NCBI GenBank assembly: GCA_937991645.1
Contig: CALKPL010000025.1
Coordinates: forward strand, 124,001-188,000
Direction of reading: 5' to 3'
Length of the DNA: 64,000 bases
Source of the DNA: UMGS1783 sp900555065
GTDB taxonomy: Bacteria > Bacillota > Clostridia > Oscillospirales > UMGS1783
Shown: positions 25,827 to 34,768 of the stretch, one piece after another
Position numbering within the stretch: the stretch's first letter is position 1
How the letters are laid out: the number at the start of each line of letters is the position of its first letter
Made by a program: the position numbers and the translations under genes
Notes under the pieces: model-generated
Databases searched by the model: none
What the model was told of the DNA's origin: nothing
What the model saw: only the letters and a program-made list of their open reading frames with translations

Positions 25827-26533
25827 AAAAGCTGGAACAGCTCTATGAAGGCAAAGCGAAACGGGTTTACAAAACGGACGAGGAGAACTTCTATATCGTC
25901 GACTATAAAGACGACGCGACCGCTTTCGACGGCAAGAAAAAAGGGACGATCGTCGGCAAGGGCGCGATCAACAATAAAATCACGAATATGCTCATGCAGA
26001 TGCTGGAGACAAAGGGGATACCAACCCATTTTGTCAAAGAGCTCTCCGACCGCGAAACAGTTGTGAAAAAAGTAAAGATCCTGCCGCTGGAGGTGCTGGT
26101 GCGCAATACCGTGGCGGGTTCCCTTGCCAAACGGCTCGGTCTGCCCGAGGGCACAAAACTCAAGCAAACGGTGCTGGAGTACTGTTATAAGAACGACGAC
26201 CTTGGCGACCCGATGATCAATGAGTACCACATTCTCGCCATGGACTTCGCCTCGCCCGAGCAGCTGAAACAGGTTGCGGATTATTCGCTTCGCATCAACG
26301 AAATTTTGAAAGAGTACTTCAAAAAGCTGAATATTGATTTAATTGATTTCAAGCTCGAGTTTGGCGTCACGCCTGACGGCGAACTGATTCTTGCGGATGA
26401 GATCTCGCCCGACACCTGCCGTTTCTGGGACAGCACGACGGGAGAAAAGCTCGATAAGGACCGGTTCCGCCGCGATCTCGGCAACGTGGAAGAGGCGTAT
26501 CAGGAAATGATGAGCCGTCTGCAGAGCGTATAA
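25823..26533 (+). CDS. purC: SAICAR synthetase
   Basis: Two hundred and thirty-six residues. It condenses CAIR with aspartate using ATP. Motifs: the N-terminal LYEGKAKRVYKTD (7-19), NTVAGSLAKRLGL, the substrate loop DFKLEFG, and LADEISPDTCRFW near the C-terminus. It overlaps purE by four bases (ATGA). A hairpin follows before purM. Confidence 0.98.
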   Translation: MKKLEQLYEGKAKRVYKTDEENFYIVDYKDDATAFDGKKKGTIVGKGAINNKITNMLMQMLETKGIPTHFVKELSDRETVVKKVKILPLEVLVRNTVAGSLAKRLGLPEGTKLKQTVLEYCYKNDDLGDPMINEYHILAMDFASPEQLKQVADYSLRINEILKEYFKKLNIDLIDFKLEFGVTPDGELILADEISPDTCRFWDSTTGEKLDKDRFRRDLGNVEEAYQEMMSRLQSV

Positions 26534-26545
26534 GCCTGTTACCGT

Positions 26546-26577
26546 ATGTCCGAACATGCCGCGGCGTGTTCGGACAT
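26546..26577 (+). terminator. Intercistronic stem-loop between purC and purM
   Basis: A long stem pairs 26546-26556 with 26567-26577 and extends toward the loop. There is no U-tract. It probably sets relative expression or protects the purEC message rather than ending the operon; no new promoter is evident before purM. Confidence 0.5.
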
Positions 26578-26653
26578 GCTTCGGAATCGTCCGGCCGGCC
26601 AGGGGCGGCCGCGGCGCGATTGACAGCTTTTGAATGTATGGGAGGAAAGTAGT

Positions 26654-27691
26654 ATGGACAGCTTTAGCCAGAGCTACAAGGACGCGGGCGTGGACGTAAC
26701 CGCCGGTTACCGCGCCGTTGACCTGATGAAAAAGCATGTGAAGCGGACGGCGACGTCCGGCGTCGTATCGGGAATCGGCGGCTTTGGCGGATTGTTTCAG
26801 CCGGATCTGACCGGAATGGACCAACCTGTGCTTGTTTCGGGTACGGACGGCGTGGGGACGAAACTGAAGCTCGCTTTTTTGCAGGACAAGCACGATACCA
26901 TCGGCATAGACTGCGTCGCCATGTGTGTTAACGACGTTGTGTGCACAGGCGCGCAGCCGCTGTTTTTCCTGGACTATATCGCCTGCGGAAAGAACGTGCC
27001 GGAAAAAATAGAACAAATCGTCAAGGGCGTGGCGGACGGCTGCGTCCAGGCGGGCTGTGCCCTCATTGGCGGAGAAACGGCTGAAATGCCCGGTTTTTAC
27101 GAGGCGGACGAGTATGACGTGGCCGGATTCTCCGTAGGCGTCGTGGATAGAAAAAACATCATCGACGGCTCTTCCGTCCGTCCCGGCGACGCCATCATAG
27201 GCCTGGCCTCTTCCGGGGTGCACTCAAACGGCTTCTCCCTGGTGCGAAAAGTGTTTGGAATTGAGAATAAAGACGTGCTCGCAACATATTACGACCAGCT
27301 CGGTACAACCCTTGGCGCGGCGCTTCTGACCCCGACTATGATCTATGTCAAAGCCATACGGGCGCTGCGGGAACGCATGCCGGTCAAAGCTGTTTCACAC
27401 ATCACCGGCGGCGGATTCTATGAAAATATACCCCGTATGCTGCCAGACGGCGCCCGCGCCGTCGTGGAGAAGGATTCGTTCAATATCCTGCCCATTTTCA
27501 GCCTGATCCAGTCCACGGGCGGTATCAGCGAGCGAGATATGTTCAATACGTTCAATATGGGCATCGGCATGGCCGTTTGCGTAGACGCGGCGAACGCCTA
27601 TGCCGCGATCAGCGCTTTGAGCAATATGGACGTGCAGGCCTATATCATCGGCCGGGTCGAATCGGGTGAGAAAGGAGTCGACATATGCTAG
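26654..27691 (+). CDS. purM: Phosphoribosylformylglycinamidine cyclo-ligase (AIR synthetase)
   Basis: Three hundred and forty-five residues. It closes the imidazole ring of AIR with ATP. The N-terminal GFGGLFQPD region, SGTDGVGTKLKLAF, GAQPLFFLDYIACGK and GGETAEMPGFY are in family order. The later HITGGGFYENIPRML is intact. I start at ATG 26654, eight bases after GGAGG. The last seven bases overlap purN. Confidence 0.98.
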   Translation: MDSFSQSYKDAGVDVTAGYRAVDLMKKHVKRTATSGVVSGIGGFGGLFQPDLTGMDQPVLVSGTDGVGTKLKLAFLQDKHDTIGIDCVAMCVNDVVCTGAQPLFFLDYIACGKNVPEKIEQIVKGVADGCVQAGCALIGGETAEMPGFYEADEYDVAGFSVGVVDRKNIIDGSSVRPGDAIIGLASSGVHSNGFSLVRKVFGIENKDVLATYYDQLGTTLGAALLTPTMIYVKAIRALRERMPVKAVSHITGGGFYENIPRMLPDGARAVVEKDSFNILPIFSLIQSTGGISERDMFNTFNMGIGMAVCVDAANAYAAISALSNMDVQAYIIGRVESGEKGVDIC

Positions 27692-28317
27692 ACATTGTCG
27701 TACTCGTCTCCGGCGGCGGAACGAATTTGCAGACGCTGATCGACCGGATTGAGGACGGTTCCATTACAAACGGCCGTATTGTAAAGGTGATTTCAAGCAG
27801 GCGCGATGCTTTTGCGCTGGAACGGGCGAAGAAGCATGGCATACCCACCGCCGTCGTTCCGCGCGGCGATTATGCGGATGCGGCCCGCTATGAGGCTGCG
27901 CTGCACGCAGAAATTACAGCCGCCGCACCTGGACTGATCGTGCTGGGCGGGTTTCTATCCAAGCTGAGCCCGCAGACAGTCGCCATGTACCCAAACCGCA
28001 TCCTCAACATACATCCGGCCCTTATCCCGGCTTTCAGCGGGCAGGGATACTATGGACTTAGGGTGCACAGGGCGGCTTTGGAGCGCGGGGTGAAGCTTAC
28101 GGGCGCTACAGTCCACTTCGTGTCCGAGGACTATGATGCCGGCCCGATCATATTGCAAAAGGCCGTGCCTGTAGAAGCAGACGATACGCCGGAGACGCTG
28201 CAGCAGCGGGTGATGCGGCAGGCCGAACAGGTCATACTGCCGCAGGCGGTGGACCTGGTTTGCAACGGCCGAATCGAGGTCGTTGGTAATATCGTACAAA
28301 TCAAGGAAAGGGGATAA
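27685..28317 (+). CDS. purN: Phosphoribosylglycinamide formyltransferase
   Basis: Two hundred and ten residues. It formylates GAR using 10-formyl-THF. The phosphate loop SGGGTNLQ is at 9-16; the catalytic triad sits in NIHPALIPAF (Asn and His) and SEDYDAGPI (Asp). The usual HPSLLP is HPALIP here, a common variant. It overlaps purM by seven bases and precedes the purO-type gene by five. Confidence 0.96.
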   Translation: MLDIVVLVSGGGTNLQTLIDRIEDGSITNGRIVKVISSRRDAFALERAKKHGIPTAVVPRGDYADAARYEAALHAEITAAAPGLIVLGGFLSKLSPQTVAMYPNRILNIHPALIPAFSGQGYYGLRVHRAALERGVKLTGATVHFVSEDYDAGPIILQKAVPVEADDTPETLQQRVMRQAEQVILPQAVDLVCNGRIEVVGNIVQIKERG

Positions 28318-28322
28318 CATAT

Positions 28323-29030
28323 ATGATCAATCTGGCGGAAGATCTGCGCGCGAACGCCTATCCGGGCCGCGGGATCATACTCGGCCGTTCGGCGGACGGA
28401 GGGCGCGCGGCAATTGCGTATTTTATTATGGGCCGCAGCGCCAACAGCAGGAACAGAATCTTTGTGGAGGACGGCGCGGGTATCCGCACCCAGGCGTTCG
28501 ACCCGTCAAAGGTCGTTGATCCGTCGCTGATTATCTATGCGCCCGTCCGCGTACTTGGCGATCAGACCATCGTCACCAACGGCGATCAGACCGATACGAT
28601 CTATGATTTCCTGGCAAAGGGCGGTTCATTTTCCGCAGCTCTGGAGACTCGTACCTTTGAGCCGGACGCGCCGAATTATACCCCGCGCATTTCGGGGATC
28701 GTACGCCGTGCGGCGGCTGGCATGTCCTATGAACTGTCCATTTTGAAAAGTGCGGACGGCGATCCGCAAAGCTGCCGTCGTTATACCTTTACCTATCTGG
28801 AGCCGGTTGCCGGCCAGGGGCACATGATCCATACGTACAGCGGCGACGGCGACCCGCTGCCAAGTTTCACGGGCGAGCCGAAGACGGTTGCGATCCCGGA
28901 CGACATTGACGCATTTACGGACCTGCTCTGGTCGAGCCTGAACGAAGAAAACAAGGTATCCCTTTTCGTCCGGTATATCGACGTTGCCAGCGGCGGCGTC
29001 GAGAGCCGGATCATGAATAAAAATCAATAA
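28323..29030 (+). CDS. purO: PurO-type IMP cyclohydrolase
   Basis: Two hundred and thirty-five residues resembling the archaeal-type IMP cyclohydrolase PurO (IMP_cyclohyd family), which closes FAICAR to IMP. Recognisable stretches are YPGRGIILGRS (13-23), YFIMGRSANSRNR (33-45) and the DPSLIIYAP region. It sits immediately before a PurH-like protein that lacks its own cyclohydrolase domain. Together they replace bifunctional PurH. I am confident of the family; activity is inferred from neighbours. Confidence 0.88.
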   Translation: MINLAEDLRANAYPGRGIILGRSADGGRAAIAYFIMGRSANSRNRIFVEDGAGIRTQAFDPSKVVDPSLIIYAPVRVLGDQTIVTNGDQTDTIYDFLAKGGSFSAALETRTFEPDAPNYTPRISGIVRRAAAGMSYELSILKSADGDPQSCRRYTFTYLEPVAGQGHMIHTYSGDGDPLPSFTGEPKTVAIPDDIDAFTDLLWSSLNEENKVSLFVRYIDVASGGVESRIMNKNQ

Positions 29031-29044
29031 TGGGAGGAATGGAT

Positions 29045-30223
29045 ATGGCAAACGAATTATCTTTGAAATACGGGTGTAACCCCAACCAAAAGCCCTCGAG
29101 AATATTTATGAAAGACGGCTCTGATTTGCCCATTCAGGTACTCAACGGCAAACCCGGCTATATCAACTTCCTTGACGCGTTTAACAGCTGGCAGCTCGTC
29201 AAAGAGCTCAAGGAAGCGACCGGCCTGCCCGCCGCGGCTTCGTTTAAGCACGTGAGCCCTGCCGGCGCCGCAGTCGCCGTACCTCTTAGCGATACGCTGA
29301 AAAAAATCTATTTTGTAGACGATATGGAGTTGACCCCCATCGCAACGGCGTATGCCCGTGCCCGCGGCGCGGACCGCATGTCCTCATACGGCGACTGGGC
29401 GGCCCTGTCTGACGTGTGCGATAAGGCCACGGCCGCCATTCTCGCCCGCGAAGTCTCTGACGGCGTGATCGCGCCGGGTTATACCGATGAAGCGATGGAG
29501 ATCCTGTTGAAAAAACGCAAGGGCGGTTATAACGTCGTGCAGATAGATCCGGACTATATTCCCGCGGAAATAGAACTCAAGGACGTGTTCGGCGTAACGT
29601 TTGAACAGGGCCGCAACAACCTAAAAATCGACAATGCTTTTCTGGGCGAGATCGTTACCAAAAATAAGGACCTGCCGCAGGATGCTGCGCGCGACCTTGT
29701 CATCGCCCTGATCACACTGAAATACACCCAGTCCAACTCCGTCTGCTACGCTGCGGGCGGCCAGGCGATCGGAGTGGGCGCGGGTCAGCAGTCTCGCATC
29801 CACTGCACGCGTCTTGCGGGGAATAAGGCGGATATCTGGTATCTGCGCCAGCATCCGAAGGTCCTCAGCCTGCCGTTTAAGGCGGATATCCGCCGCCCCG
29901 ACCGCGACAATACGATAGACGTGTATCTGTCCGAGGATTATATGGATGTGCTGGCGGACGGCGCATGGGAGCAGTTCTTTATCGAGAAGCCGGCGGAACT
30001 GACCCAGGCGGAGAAAAAAGAGTGGCTTCGCACCATGCAGGGCGTGTCCCTCGGCTCGGACGCCTTCTTCCCGTTTGGCGACAATATCGAGCGTGCAAAA
30101 CGCAGCGGCGTCGCATATATTGCGCAGCCGGGCGGCTCTATCCGCGACGATCATGTCATCGACACCTGCGACAAGTACGGAATGGTCATGGCGTTCACAG
30201 GCCTGCGCCTGTTCCACCATTAA
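29045..30223 (+). CDS. purH: AICAR transformylase (PurH without cyclohydrolase domain)
   Basis: Three hundred and ninety-two residues, where bifunctional PurH has about 510. The N-terminal MGS-like IMP cyclohydrolase domain is missing and the protein begins directly at the transformylase part (LKYGCNPNQKPSRIF). The catalytic Lys-His pair is seen in ASFKHVSPAGAA (about 67-78), and the C-terminal FGDNIERAKRSGVAYIAQPGGS is complete. It transfers a formyl group from 10-formyl-THF to AICAR; PurO upstream should finish the step. ATG 29045 is eight bases after GGAGG. Confidence 0.95.
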   Translation: MANELSLKYGCNPNQKPSRIFMKDGSDLPIQVLNGKPGYINFLDAFNSWQLVKELKEATGLPAAASFKHVSPAGAAVAVPLSDTLKKIYFVDDMELTPIATAYARARGADRMSSYGDWAALSDVCDKATAAILAREVSDGVIAPGYTDEAMEILLKKRKGGYNVVQIDPDYIPAEIELKDVFGVTFEQGRNNLKIDNAFLGEIVTKNKDLPQDAARDLVIALITLKYTQSNSVCYAAGGQAIGVGAGQQSRIHCTRLAGNKADIWYLRQHPKVLSLPFKADIRRPDRDNTIDVYLSEDYMDVLADGAWEQFFIEKPAELTQAEKKEWLRTMQGVSLGSDAFFPFGDNIERAKRSGVAYIAQPGGSIRDDHVIDTCDKYGMVMAFTGLRLFHH

Positions 30224-30243
30224 TCCATAAGGAGCACGATAAG

Positions 30244-31506
30244 ATGAACGTACTGGTGATTGGCGGCGGGGGAAGGGAGCATGCCATCGTAAAAAAACTG
30301 TCCGAGAGCAGAGAGATCGGCGCGCTGTACTGCGCGCCCGGCAACGGCGGAATCGCGCAGAACGCAGTCTGCGTCGATATAAAAGCGACCGATATACATG
30401 GGGTCGTCGACTTTGCCATAGAGAATAAGATCAATCTTGTGGTCGTCGCCCCGGACGATCCGCTCGCCATGGGTATGGTGGATCAGTTGCAGATGCATGG
30501 CATTAAGGCGTTTGGGCCGACAAAAGCGGCGGCGGAAATCGAAAGCAGCAAAGCCTTTGCCAAAAATTTGATGCGCAAGTACAACATACCGACGGCGGAC
30601 TATGCCGTATTCGAGGATTATGAAGCGGCAAAGGCGTATATTGAGACCCATTCCGCGCCCATGGTTGTCAAGGCGGACGGCTTGGCGCTCGGAAAAGGGG
30701 TGCTGATCTGCGAAACGCAGGAGCAGGCGCTGGATGCGGCAAAGTCCATGCTGCTGGAAAGCCGGTTCGGGAAATCCGGCAGCCGTATAGTGATAGAAGA
30801 GTTCATGCGCGGTCCTGAGGTCTCCGTGCTCGCGTTCTGCGATGGGAAAACAGTCGTGCCCATGGTCTCCGCGCAGGATCACAAACGCGCCTTTGACGGC
30901 GACCGAGGGCTGAATACCGGCGGTATGGGTACGTTTTCTCCCAGCCGTGTGTATACACCGCAGCTCGCCGCGCAGTGTATGGATACGATTTTTATCCCCA
31001 CTGTGGAGGCGATGCGGCAGGAGGGGCGGCCCTTTAAAGGCGTGCTCTATTTTGGCCTGATGCTGACGGAGGACGGGCCGAAAGTACTGGAGTATAACGC
31101 GCGTTTTGGCGATCCGGAGACGCAGGTGGTGCTGCCGCGCCTTAAATCGGATCTTTTGGAAATTTTCCTCGCCTGTATCGACGGTACGCTCGATCAGACC
31201 GAGGTTCTGTGGTACGACAATGCGGCGGTCTGTGTCGTCATGGCAAGCGGCGGCTATCCGGAAAAATATCAGACCGGATACCCGATCGGCGGTTTAAACG
31301 CCTTTACCGGTTCTGAAGACGTGTTTGTCTACCACGCGGGGACGAAAAAGGCGGAGGACGGGACGCTGCATACGGCCGGCGGCCGCGTGCTGGGCGTGAC
31401 GGCGGTGGCAAAAAACCTCGACTGCGCGATCGAGAAAGCCTATGCGGCCGTGTCCCTCATCTCATTCCAGGACGCGCATTACCGTCGGGATATCGGTATA
31501 AAATAA
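30244..31506 (+). CDS. purD: Phosphoribosylamine-glycine ligase (GAR synthetase)
   Basis: Four hundred and twenty residues. It is an ATP-grasp enzyme joining glycine to phosphoribosylamine. The N-terminal VIGGGGREHA (5-14), the PTADYAVF and VVKADGLALGKGV ATP-binding strands, and NTGGMGTFSPSRVY are in order; the catalytic EYNARFGDPETQ is intact. It is the last gene of the operon and ends at a strong terminator. GGAGC lies about nine bases before the ATG. Confidence 0.98.
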   Translation: MNVLVIGGGGREHAIVKKLSESREIGALYCAPGNGGIAQNAVCVDIKATDIHGVVDFAIENKINLVVVAPDDPLAMGMVDQLQMHGIKAFGPTKAAAEIESSKAFAKNLMRKYNIPTADYAVFEDYEAAKAYIETHSAPMVVKADGLALGKGVLICETQEQALDAAKSMLLESRFGKSGSRIVIEEFMRGPEVSVLAFCDGKTVVPMVSAQDHKRAFDGDRGLNTGGMGTFSPSRVYTPQLAAQCMDTIFIPTVEAMRQEGRPFKGVLYFGLMLTEDGPKVLEYNARFGDPETQVVLPRLKSDLLEIFLACIDGTLDQTEVLWYDNAAVCVVMASGGYPEKYQTGYPIGGLNAFTGSEDVFVYHAGTKKAEDGTLHTAGGRVLGVTAVAKNLDCAIEKAYAAVSLISFQDAHYRRDIGIK

Positions 31507-31512
31507 CGAATC

Positions 31513-31547
31513 AAAAACCAGGGAGCAGGCGCTCCCTGGTTTTTATT
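31513..31547. terminator. Bidirectional terminator between purD and the metA unit
   Basis: A perfect 14-bp stem (31513-31526 with 31531-31544) flanked by A-run and T-run, so it can stop transcription from both sides. It closes purD on the plus strand and the metA unit on the minus strand. Confidence 0.9.
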
Positions 31548-31577
31548 TGCAGCGATTCTCCGTATATTCAATCGTTT

Positions 31578-32174
31578 TCAGTATTCGCTCAGCCACTCTG
31601 TGCGCATTTCTTCCGACCAGTAAGCTGCTGGCAGGATGATGGACGCAGTCGTCTTCTCTGGCAGGACGAGCATTGGGAAAAAACCGCGGAGCAACAGAGG
31701 GCGGGGCAGATGCGGCCGATAGATGTATACAGTCGTCATATACGCGTCTTTCTGATAACTCAAATCCTTTGGCAGGAGCATGTTCTGTCTGCGGGAAGAT
31801 CGGCCGGTCAGCTCGCGGAGCACCGCTTTGTGTTCCTCCGGCAGATCTGCCTGATTCGCATCCTGTAGGCGGGCGACACGGATCGCCACTTCAGCGAGCA
31901 GATTTGGAAACTCGTCAAATACTTCGTCTTCACTGAAAACGACGGTGGCTTCGCATACGTCGTTTCCTTTTTCATATATACTTTTATGCGCGTCTACAAC
32001 GCAGGCATAGACGATCCGCCCCTCGTTATAGAGCAGTTTCTGGTCCCGTGCGGCAACGAGCAGAGGGTGGTCTTCCGCAAGCCCCCTTGGATAGGGAATC
32101 CGGTTGCGCCTTTTTTCTAAGAAGGAGAATTTCCCCCTGTGCTGTTCGTAGAGTTCACGTGTTTCAGCAATCAT
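31578..32174 (-). CDS. Protein of unknown function downstream of metA
   Basis: One hundred and ninety-eight residues; I do not recognise the family. The N-terminal part is charged and looks soluble (QHRGKFSFLEKRRNRIPYPR). A central YACVVDAHKSIYEKGNDV stretch leads to an acidic segment. The C-terminus has PLLLRGFFPMLVLPEKTTASI, strand-like rather than a clear membrane segment. No signal peptide and no cysteine motif are seen. ATG 32174 follows the metA stop by six bases, with AGGTGA seven bases upstream, so it is co-transcribed with metA. A link to methionine metabolism is suggested only by this position. Confidence 0.75.
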   Translation of the reverse strand: MIAETRELYEQHRGKFSFLEKRRNRIPYPRGLAEDHPLLVAARDQKLLYNEGRIVYACVVDAHKSIYEKGNDVCEATVVFSEDEVFDEFPNLLAEVAIRVARLQDANQADLPEEHKAVLRELTGRSSRRQNMLLPKDLSYQKDAYMTTVYIYRPHLPRPLLLRGFFPMLVLPEKTTASIILPAAYWSEEMRTEWLSEY

Positions 32175-32180
32175 ATCAAT

Positions 32181-33125
32181 TCACCTGTTTATAAAATATG
32201 ATTCGGGCAGCGCCTCGAGCTGACCGAGGTCGTAAGGAGTCGTCTGATACACATAATTGAGCCAGTTCACATAGAGCAGGTTCGCATGCGCTTTCCAAGC
32301 CTGTACGGGCCCTTTGCTGGGATCGTCGTCTATAAAATAGTGCTCTGGAATTTTAATCTGCAGCCCCTTGTCCAGATCCCGGAAATACTCCTTCGCAAGC
32401 GTGTCCTTATCGTATTCGGAATGGCCGGTGACAAATACCTGCCGGCCCCCGTACGCCGCGGCAATATACAGCCCGGCCTTTGCCGAGGAGGCGAGAATTT
32501 CCAGCTGGCTTACGTTCCGTACATCCTCCATCCGCGTCTCCGTGTGGCGCGAATGCGGCGCGTAGAAATATTCGTCAAACCCGCGCAGCAACATATGTTT
32601 CGGCTTGTGAATGGTGTGCTCAAATACGCCGAACACCTTTTCCGGCACAGTGTATTTGGGAACGCCGTAGTGGTAGTACAAGCCCGCCTGCGCGCCCCAG
32701 CAGATGTGGAAGGTGGAAAATACGTTCGTTCTTGACCAGCGAAAAATTCTGCACAGCTCGTCCCAGTAATCCACATCCTCAAAGGCCATCATTTCCACCG
32801 GCGCGCCTGTAATGATCAGCCCGTCGAACCGCAGGTCCTTGACATCGTCAAACGTCTTGTAAAAGCTCATCAGGTGCTCGATTGCAGTGTGTTTTGCCCG
32901 ATAGCTCCCAGTCTGCAGAAATTCCGGCTCCACCTGCAGGGGGGAATTGCCCAGCAGGCGCAGAAGCTGCGTTTCGGTTTCAATTTTAGTGGGCATCAGG
33001 TTCAGAATGGCAATTTTCAGCGGGCGGATGTCCTGCGTCGTTGCGCGCTGTTCCGTCATTACAAATATATTTTCATTTTCAAGGATTTCCCTTGCGGGCA
33101 GTTTATCTGGAATCTTAATCGGCAT
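32181..33125 (-). CDS. metA: Homoserine O-acetyltransferase (MetA family)
   Basis: Three hundred and fourteen residues. It acylates homoserine in the first step toward methionine. The nucleophile is in HICWGAQAGLYYHYG (Cys about 142), with the catalytic His in VTGHSEYD and Glu a few residues later. At the position that selects the acyl donor the protein reads GAPVE; Glu here is known in this family to mean acetyl-CoA, Gly to mean succinyl-CoA. So acetyl transfer is predicted despite the traditional succinyltransferase name. It has its own promoter and leads a two-gene unit. Confidence 0.95.
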   Translation of the reverse strand: MPIKIPDKLPAREILENENIFVMTEQRATTQDIRPLKIAILNLMPTKIETETQLLRLLGNSPLQVEPEFLQTGSYRAKHTAIEHLMSFYKTFDDVKDLRFDGLIITGAPVEMMAFEDVDYWDELCRIFRWSRTNVFSTFHICWGAQAGLYYHYGVPKYTVPEKVFGVFEHTIHKPKHMLLRGFDEYFYAPHSRHTETRMEDVRNVSQLEILASSAKAGLYIAAAYGGRQVFVTGHSEYDKDTLAKEYFRDLDKGLQIKIPEHYFIDDDPSKGPVQAWKAHANLLYVNWLNYVYQTTPYDLGQLEALPESYFINR

Positions 33126-33154
33126 GGTTTTGTCTCCTACGCAATAATATTACT

Positions 33155-33183
33155 ATTGTAACAAAATTGCGCCGTAGAATCAA
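33155..33183 (-). promoter_or_regulatory. Promoter of metA
   Basis: On the minus strand TTGATT (complement of 33178-33183) precedes TACAAT (complement of 33155-33160) by 17 bases. The leader to the metA ATG is only about 20 bases, too short for a SAM riboswitch. Confidence 0.7.
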
Positions 33184-33245
33184 TAGCCAACTCAGTCATA
33201 ACCACCGGCAAAATTATGGGATCCCGCCACGGGGCAAAGCCGTCA

Positions 33246-33279
33246 CCCAAAAGACGGCGCCGCAGTTTTCTGCGGCGCC
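33246..33279 (-). terminator. Terminator after dpaB
   Basis: A perfect 10-bp GC-rich stem (33256-33265 with 33270-33279) with a four-base loop. On the minus strand it is followed by a CTTTT tail. Confidence 0.8.
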
Positions 33280-33285
33280 GGCCTA

Positions 33286-33861
33286 TTATTCGATAATCGG
33301 TTGTAATTGCACACCTTTGAGTGCCGCAGTAGTCGTCTGCAGGATCTTATCCATATTCGCCACAAGTGAAGTAGGCTTTCCGGCGGGATCGTCCTGGCTG
33401 TAAGGGACAAAATATATGTTCTTGGTATTGAGCAGTGTTCCGATATTTCTGCTGCTGGCAGCCAGCCCGTCGTTTGTAGAAAGCGCGAGTACGACAGGCC
33501 GTCTGTTGCGCAGATGGGCTTTCACAGCCATGGTGACGCTGGTATCCGTGATGCCGCAGGCCAGCTTTCCCAGCGTATTGCCGGTGCAGGGGGCTACGAC
33601 AATAACGTCCAGCAGCTTCTTCGGGCCGATGGGTTCCGCGTCTTTTATAGTATGGATTACCGGGCGGCCAGTCATGCTTTCCAAAGCTGCTACAAACTCT
33701 TTCGCCGTGCCGAAGCGGGTGTCGGTCGTATAAGCTGTTTCAGACATAATCGGCCATATATCAAAACCTGCGTCCAGCAAACGCTGGACCTGCGGTATTA
33801 CTGCTTTGAATGTGCAAAACGAACCGCACAGAGCAAACCCGGCGGTTCTTTTATCGCTCAT
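33286..33861 (-). CDS. dpaB: Dipicolinate synthase subunit B
   Basis: One hundred and ninety-one residues, close to SpoVFB of Bacillus. It is the flavoprotein-like subunit of dipicolinic acid synthase, active in the mother cell to make the spore core's calcium chelator. The start region AGFALCGSFCTF, the central VVAPCTGNTLGKLACGITD and the GLAASSRNIGTLL stretch match the flavoprotein fold of this family. ATG 33861 is seven bases after GGAGG; the ATG at 33867 is too close to it. It follows dpaA by two bases. Confidence 0.96.
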   Translation of the reverse strand: MSDKRTAGFALCGSFCTFKAVIPQVQRLLDAGFDIWPIMSETAYTTDTRFGTAKEFVAALESMTGRPVIHTIKDAEPIGPKKLLDVIVVAPCTGNTLGKLACGITDTSVTMAVKAHLRNRRPVVLALSTNDGLAASSRNIGTLLNTKNIYFVPYSQDDPAGKPTSLVANMDKILQTTTAALKGVQLQPIIE

Positions 33862-33863
33862 CC

Positions 33864-34739
33864 TCATTCCTCCTCGTTTATTATATTGAATATGGCGGTT
33901 TTGATGATTTCGCCGGAGGTTACAGGCGCGACCTTCCCGGGCAGGGAAAGGGCCCAAATTACCTTCAGATTCAGCATCGCGGCTGCGTTGAAATCAATCC
34001 CGCCCGGTTTGGAGGCAAGGTCGATCAGCAGCGTATTCGCCGGAATCTGTTCGAGGACATGCGCGTCAAACAGCAGGGTGGGGATGGTATTGATAATGGC
34101 GTCATAGCGTCCGACCAGATTTTCTCGCCGTAGAATCTGCAGCGGTTTATATCCGTTCGCCTTGATCCAGGCAAGCGACTCTACGCTGCGGGCGGCGACA
34201 GCTACGTCTGCGCCGAGGGCTGCAAGGCGCTGCGCGAGAATTTTTCCAATTCTGCCATAGCCGGTAATCAGGCACTTGCTGCGTTGGATGGTAATCGGCA
34301 GTTCTTCCATCATAATCTGGATCGTTCCCTCAGCAGTCGGCACGGCGTTTTCCACGGCGAGTTCCTCGCGCAGGAAATAGTCGACGGCCTTACAGCCTTT
34401 TTGCAGCGCGGCCGCATAGACGGACGCGTTGAGTTTGCCGCCCACAAGCAGCTGATTTGGCTGCAGGGAAGCGTACAGCTCCTCCAGCGTCATCAGTGTG
34501 TCCGCATATGGCGCTGTAATAAGTAAGTCGTCAGAGCTGTAGGGAAGCCCCAGTATAACGCAGTCGGAATTCCGGACCGCTGTTTCCAGGTCTGAGCATA
34601 TTACGGTATTGTCAAAATCCTCTTCACAATTTTCAAAGCCACATATGTTCACTCTGTAATTCTCCGCAGCGAGCATTTGTATGAGCTTTACCTGTCGCAT
34701 GTCGCCGCCGATAACGCCAAAAATATAATCCCTATCCAT
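33864..34739 (-). CDS. dpaA: Dipicolinate synthase subunit A
   Basis: Two hundred and ninety-one residues, like SpoVFA. The N-terminal FGVIGGDMRQ (about 6-15) and a second Rossmann motif LITGYGRIGKILAQRLAALGA (centred about 160) are present, the latter the NAD(P)-binding site. The C-terminal LIDLASKPGG is the DpaA family stretch. With dpaB it reduces a dihydrodipicolinate precursor late in sporulation. ATG 34739 is seven bases after GGAGG. It is the best direct evidence that the organism forms endospores. Confidence 0.96.
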   Translation of the reverse strand: MDRDYIFGVIGGDMRQVKLIQMLAAENYRVNICGFENCEEDFDNTVICSDLETAVRNSDCVILGLPYSSDDLLITAPYADTLMTLEELYASLQPNQLLVGGKLNASVYAAALQKGCKAVDYFLREELAVENAVPTAEGTIQIMMEELPITIQRSKCLITGYGRIGKILAQRLAALGADVAVAARSVESLAWIKANGYKPLQILRRENLVGRYDAIINTIPTLLFDAHVLEQIPANTLLIDLASKPGGIDFNAAAMLNLKVIWALSLPGKVAPVTSGEIIKTAIFNIINEEE

Positions 34740-34768
34740 GTACCGGTCCTCCACATTCAATCTATTAT

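Noticed and set aside
33126..33177. SAM riboswitch before metA
   Set aside because: The metA promoter leaves a leader of only about 20 bases, too short for any SAM-sensing RNA.
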